Notes under the pieces: model-generated
What the model was told of the DNA's origin: nothing
What the model saw: only the letters and a program-made list of their open reading frames with translations
Database searches by the model: none
Assembly (NCBI GenBank): GCA_021790415.1
Contig: JAJYDZ010000068.1
Span: 1-7,719 of the forward strand
DNA: 7,719 nucleotides
Direction: 5' to 3'
Source: Thermoplasmata archaeon
Lineage (GTDB): Archaea; Thermoplasmatota; Thermoplasmata; Thermoplasmatales; Thermoplasmataceae
Shown here: positions 5,755-7,719 of the stretch, in pieces
Layout of the letters: every line of letters begins with the position of its first letter
Position numbering within the stretch: position 1 is the first letter of the stretch
Translations under genes and position numbers: made by a program

Positions 5755-6019
5755 AGTGCTGGTTTCCCAGACCGCTGCCAAAGAGCTGAAGGCATTAGAG
5801 GGAAATTTGCAAGCGAGAATAAAGGAAAAACTGAGGGAGCTTGCACAAGACCCCGGCAATAGATCAGGCAGGCTGGATGTAAAGAAACTCTCGTCAACGA
5901 GAAGAAATTATTACAGGCTAAGGGTGGGAGAATATAGAATTATTTTTTTTACGGAAGAAATGGGAATTAAAGTCGTGAGAATTGCCAACAGATCCGACGT
6001 CTATTCTTGGTTAGACTAG
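5741..6019 (+). CDS. RelE/ParE-family toxin
   Basis: From the TTG at 5741 this is a 92-residue protein, the usual RelE size. Family features are clear: FEVLVSQTAAKELKAL (4-19) for the first strand and helix, a second helix RIKEKLRELAQDP (26-38), VKKLSSTRRNYYRLRVGEYRIIFF (47-70) with the hallmark K-L...YRLRVGEYRIIF strand pair, and VVRIANRSDVYSWL (78-91) where many relatives have HR..VY. The family includes ribosome-dependent mRNA nucleases (RelE) and gyrase poisons (ParE); the basic strand K48-R66 favours the RNase type, but this is inference. TTG is preferred because the family begins right before FEV. An upstream ATG at 5699 would add 14 unrelated residues translated from the antitoxin gene in another frame. 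The overlap with the antitoxin is 14 bases, with gaggaa 11 bases ahead. Confidence 0.87.
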   Translation: MTGFEVLVSQTAAKELKALEGNLQARIKEKLRELAQDPGNRSGRLDVKKLSSTRRNYYRLRVGEYRIIFFTEEMGIKVVRIANRSDVYSWLD

Positions 6020-6043
6020 CCTCTCTCAAACGGATTCGATGAA

Positions 6044-6079
6044 AATATTCCCTTAAAACTTTAATCAGATTCCGACCGA
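6044..6079 (+). repeat. Diverged 36-base repeat, copy B
   Basis: Matches copy A (2546-2581) at 30 of 36 bases, including AATATTCCCTTAAAAC at the left end. It sits in the 80-base gap between the convergent ends of the relE-type toxin gene and the phosphorylase gene. It lacks the inverted repeat seen in copy A. Its place at a convergent 3' junction would suit a transcription-end motif, but copy A is not in such a place. Confidence 0.6.
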
Positions 6080-6099
6080 CATCCCCTTCAGAATTAAGT

Positions 6100-6867
6100 T
6101 CAGAGGCCACCAAATACCTCTGCGACTTCGGCCAGCTTAGTGAAACCAGTCTCCGGGATCCTGATGCCAGTCCATGATTCACCATGCAGCTCGTCCGATA
6201 TTGAGAATACTGCGGCAGATTCCACATTCCTTCTCACAGAAACTGCAAAAACAGAGGCTGCTTCCATCTCGACCGTTATGACTCCTCTCCTCCTGAATTC
6301 CGAGATCTCTTCTATTGTTTCCATGTAAGGGGCATCTGTTGTCCAACTCGGACCAGATAGTGTTATCATACCTTTCTTTTTTAGTGCTTCGAGCAGTGAC
6401 CGCGTCAGCGGTTTCGAAGGATAGGCATAGGTTGAAGGCCTAATGTAATGATATGAGGTACCCTCGTCTCTCACAGCCTTGGTGCACAGGACGATATCAT
6501 TGAAGTTTGCCCTGGTGCTAATGGAACCTGCTGTTCCAAGAATGAGAAACTTTCTAACTCCAAGAGAAACAAGTTCCTCAACGGTGGCGACTGCAAGGGG
6601 AGCGCCTGGAGGAATTCGGATCACAATCAAGTTTCTCTCAGCGTTTACGGATTCCTGATAGAAACCATCGTAGGGATACCTTATTTCCTCCGTTCTTAGC
6701 CTTTCCTGAAGTTTATCGTAAAGAGGTTTTGAAAACACCATGACACAACTTTCTGGGAGACTCTTCAGATCGCCCGGGCTGATTCTCATGGAATCCTCTG
6801 CCGTGAACTTTGGAGTATGACGAACCTTGTTTGGAACCTTGGGCAAATACCTGTTCAGCACAGACAT
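6100..6867 (-). CDS. Nucleoside phosphorylase (PNP/UDP family, uridine-phosphorylase-like)
   Basis: A 255-residue protein of the PNP_UDP_1 family, which uses phosphate to split nucleosides into base and (deoxy)ribose-1-phosphate in nucleoside salvage. Visible motifs: GAPLAVATVEELVSLGVRKFL (88-108), ILGTAGSIS (109-117) for the conserved central strand and loop, KAVRDEGTSYHY (130-141), and the ribose-binding signature VEMEAASVFAVS (199-210; E200, M201, E202). SISDEL follows, with D225 the usual catalytic acid position. The N-terminal phosphate loop G-D-P-x-R of classic uridine phosphorylases is not seen: the equivalent stretch starts SPGDLKSLPE, as in the more divergent archaeal nucleoside phosphorylase group. 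Uridine versus purine preference cannot be decided. Monocistronic, with its own TATA-like box; ATG start with gcggatga just upstream. Confidence 0.9.
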   Translation of the reverse strand: MSVLNRYLPKVPNKVRHTPKFTAEDSMRISPGDLKSLPESCVMVFSKPLYDKLQERLRTEEIRYPYDGFYQESVNAERNLIVIRIPPGAPLAVATVEELVSLGVRKFLILGTAGSISTRANFNDIVLCTKAVRDEGTSYHYIRPSTYAYPSKPLTRSLLEALKKKGMITLSGPSWTTDAPYMETIEEISEFRRRGVITVEMEAASVFAVSVRRNVESAAVFSISDELHGESWTGIRIPETGFTKLAEVAEVFGGL

Positions 6868-6895
6868 TCATCCGCACCCACTACTAAAGAGTTTT

Positions 6896-6905
6896 TCTAA
6901 ATAAG
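6896..6905 (-). promoter_or_regulatory. TATA-like promoter of the phosphorylase gene, possibly bidirectional
   Basis: Minus-strand cttatttaga lies about 33 bases before the ATG at 6867, giving a transcription start near 6874 and a very short leader. The same bases read on the plus strand (tctaaataag) are also TATA-like and lie about 35 bases before the ATG of the dead ATPase gene at 6935, so the box may once have served both directions. Confidence 0.45.
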
Positions 6906-6934
6906 ACATTGAATGCTAAGGAGTTCAGATTTCT

Positions 6935-7160
6935 ATGAAAATGAAAAGATTTAGAGCATAAAATTACAAGAAAATCTAAGCCACAGGCTGGAACGATTGC
7001 TCAGATTTGACTGTTTTTGTCGGAAAGAATGATTCAGGGAAATCTTCAATTTTTAGAGACACTTCTAAACTTGACCCTTCAGACGGAGAGAAGCATGACG
7101 ATCTAAAAGAGCTCCCAAGACACCGATACATCAGCGACTTCAAGACGCGGGATTGGCCGA
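6935..7160 (+). pseudogene. 5' stub of a P-loop (AAA/OLD/SMC-like) ATPase gene with two nonsense codons
   Basis: From the ATG at 6935 one frame reads MKMKRFRA, stop, NYKKI, stop, ATGWNDCSDLTVFVG, then KNDSGKSSIFRDTSKLDPSDG, and on through EKHDDLKELPRHRY to about KTRDWPI. This matches the start of AAA ATPases of the OLD/SMC-like group: first strand M+.K+FR..NYK.I, then DLTVFVG with Walker A GKNDSGKS (residues 30-37 counting stops), then KL.PSDGEK and PRHRY. Full members run several hundred residues. Here two TAA codons (6959-6961 and 6977-6979) interrupt the first 15 codons, and recognisable similarity stops near 7160; the frame ends at a TGA (7202-7204). No signature or Walker B region follows. 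A ribosome site aaggag (6918-6923) is still visible. The gene is dead, leaving only its 5' end. Confidence 0.82.
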
Positions 7161-7440
7161 TAAGGGTCTGCTTGCCGGAGTTCTCGGCTATATCAACACC
7201 CTGAAAAGCGAAAATTTCCTCATTTTCCCGTTTCCCAGTCACTGTCCATTCGGTTTGAAGTCCCTCTTCCACAACCTTAGTGCTCAAGACATGCTGCATG
7301 CTCTCCCGCGTCCGTAAACTCGGAAGGCTTAGCATGAAAGATAGTTTACCTTCCTGTAGATAGGAAATCAAACCCATGGAAATTCCACCTTCACCCTGTG
7401 AAATGAGAAATTCCCCGCGAAATCTGTGAGAGGAGTTCAC
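6976..7440 (-). CDS. Unrecognised protein whose 3' part runs antisense into the ATPase relic
   Basis: A 154-codon frame starting with GTG 8 bases after the stop of the upstream gene, so probably its operon partner. I do not recognise the family. Residues 1 to about 94 look like a genuine strand-rich domain (RFRGEFLISQGEGGISMG, LISYLQEGKLSFMLSLP, LQTEWTVTGKRENEEIFAF, GVDIAENSGKQTLIG). Residues from about 95 to 154 (from GQSRVLKSLM on, including SSFRSSCFSPSEGSS) lie on the antisense strand of the dead P-loop ATPase gene and have the serine/phenylalanine-rich look of antisense reading. The likely history is loss of the original 3' end at a junction near 7160, with translation running on to a chance TAG at 6976. 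The protein may be a degraded gene or a newly extended one. No other start is better supported. Confidence 0.5.
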   Translation of the reverse strand: MNSSHRFRGEFLISQGEGGISMGLISYLQEGKLSFMLSLPSLRTRESMQHVLSTKVVEEGLQTEWTVTGKRENEEIFAFQGVDIAENSGKQTLIGQSRVLKSLMYRCLGSSFRSSCFSPSEGSSLEVSLKIEDFPESFFPTKTVKSEQSFQPVA

Positions 7441-7448
7441 AGAATATC

Positions 7449-7715
7449 TTAAGGTGAACTATTTTTTAAGTTATCTATCTTCGCAATACATTTATCCAGT
7501 TCCCTAGCCAGTTCCTCATAATTGCTCAGGCATCTGATCCTTGTATTCAGAATATCTGCATATATGTCTCCTCTCATTTCGTGAAAATGAAGAATATTTT
7601 TTCCCCTGTAATAAAAATGAAATGGGGACTTCTCCTTTATTCCCTTAATCTGCCTGAGATGATTGGAGATATGTATAGAAATCCCATTGAGTTGTTCCGG
7701 TCTGGCATGCTTCAT
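7449..7715 (-). CDS. Small conserved-looking protein of unknown function
   Basis: An 88-residue protein starting MKHARPEQLNGISIHISN, with the ATG only four bases inside the window edge, so its promoter is not visible and a longer start upstream cannot be excluded. The central segment PFHFYYRGKNILHFHEMRG, followed by DIYADI, is a distinctive two-strand pattern (FYY+.+.ILHFHE..GDIYADI) that I associate with small uncharacterised proteins of unknown activity; H43 and H45 with nearby acidic residues could bind metal, but this is speculation. The C-terminal helix YEELARELDKCIAKIDNL is amphipathic. It ends 8 bases before the GTG of the next minus-strand gene, suggesting an operon. Confidence 0.65.
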   Translation of the reverse strand: MKHARPEQLNGISIHISNHLRQIKGIKEKSPFHFYYRGKNILHFHEMRGDIYADILNTRIRCLSNYEELARELDKCIAKIDNLKNSSP

Positions 7716-7719
7716 AAGA

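Noticed and set aside
5967..6227. 86-codon minus-strand ORF with a VLREYF segment
   Set aside because: Overlaps the end of the phosphorylase in another frame and the RelE-type toxin end. The VLREY match to the 2490-2708 frame comes from the DNA repeat, not from a real gene.
6935..7204. Stop-codon reassignment or read-through of the ATPase frame
   Set aside because: All other genes in the window end normally at TAA, TAG or TGA, and the ATPase similarity also breaks off near 7160, so gene decay explains it better.
1..7719. CRISPR array, tRNA or rRNA genes
   Set aside because: No regularly spaced repeats were seen, and no cloverleaf or rRNA-like segments were found on either strand by eye.

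Overview
The window looks like an accessory stretch of an archaeal chromosome, most likely from a Thermoplasmatales-type euryarchaeon, although no single feature fixes the lineage. The archaeal signals are AT-rich TATA-like boxes about 25 bases upstream of several start codons (often giving leaderless or near-leaderless starts, including GTG starts), few strong Shine-Dalgarno sites, a DUF4143-type AAA ATPase, and three toxin-antitoxin (TA) pairs of kinds common in archaea. There are no rRNA or tRNA genes and no CRISPR array.

Layout, left to right. (1) 61-592: a MazF/PemK-type toxin with a small antitoxin, overlapping by 8 bases. (2) 876-1539: a VapBC pair, ribbon-helix-helix antitoxin plus PIN-domain toxin. 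(3) 1665-2294, minus strand: a class I SAM-dependent methyltransferase, convergent with vapC. (4) 2295-2850: about 550 bases without a convincing gene, holding one copy of a diverged 36-base repeat. (5) 2869-4092: a large AAA_14/DUF4143 ATPase. (6) 4093-4526: a gene-poor stretch holding the last 42 codons of a transposon-associated TnpB nuclease gene, followed by a structured tail that may be its old right end/omega-RNA region. (7) 4527-5246: an unrecognised helical, coiled-coil-like protein. (8) 5569-6019: a RelBE-type pair behind a palindrome-rich promoter. (9) 6100-6867, minus strand: a nucleoside phosphorylase (PNP/UDP family). The second repeat copy lies between (8) and (9). (10) 6935-7160, plus strand: the 5' stub of a P-loop ATPase gene, broken by two in-frame TAA codons. 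(11) 7715-6976, minus strand: two small unrecognised genes in tandem, the second of which runs antisense into the dead ATPase stub.

The three TA pairs, the TnpB stub, the ATPase stub and the duplicated repeat make this a gene-turnover region, with two ordinary metabolic/modification genes (methyltransferase and phosphorylase) among them. The MazF-linked and RelE-linked antitoxins resemble each other at the N terminus although their toxins are unrelated. The most unusual structure is at 6935-7440, where a live-looking minus-strand ORF appears to have acquired about 60 C-terminal residues by reading the antisense strand of the dead ATPase gene. I see no complete undescribed defence system. The best candidates for new biology are the orphan 239-residue protein beside the TnpB relic and the antisense gene fusion.
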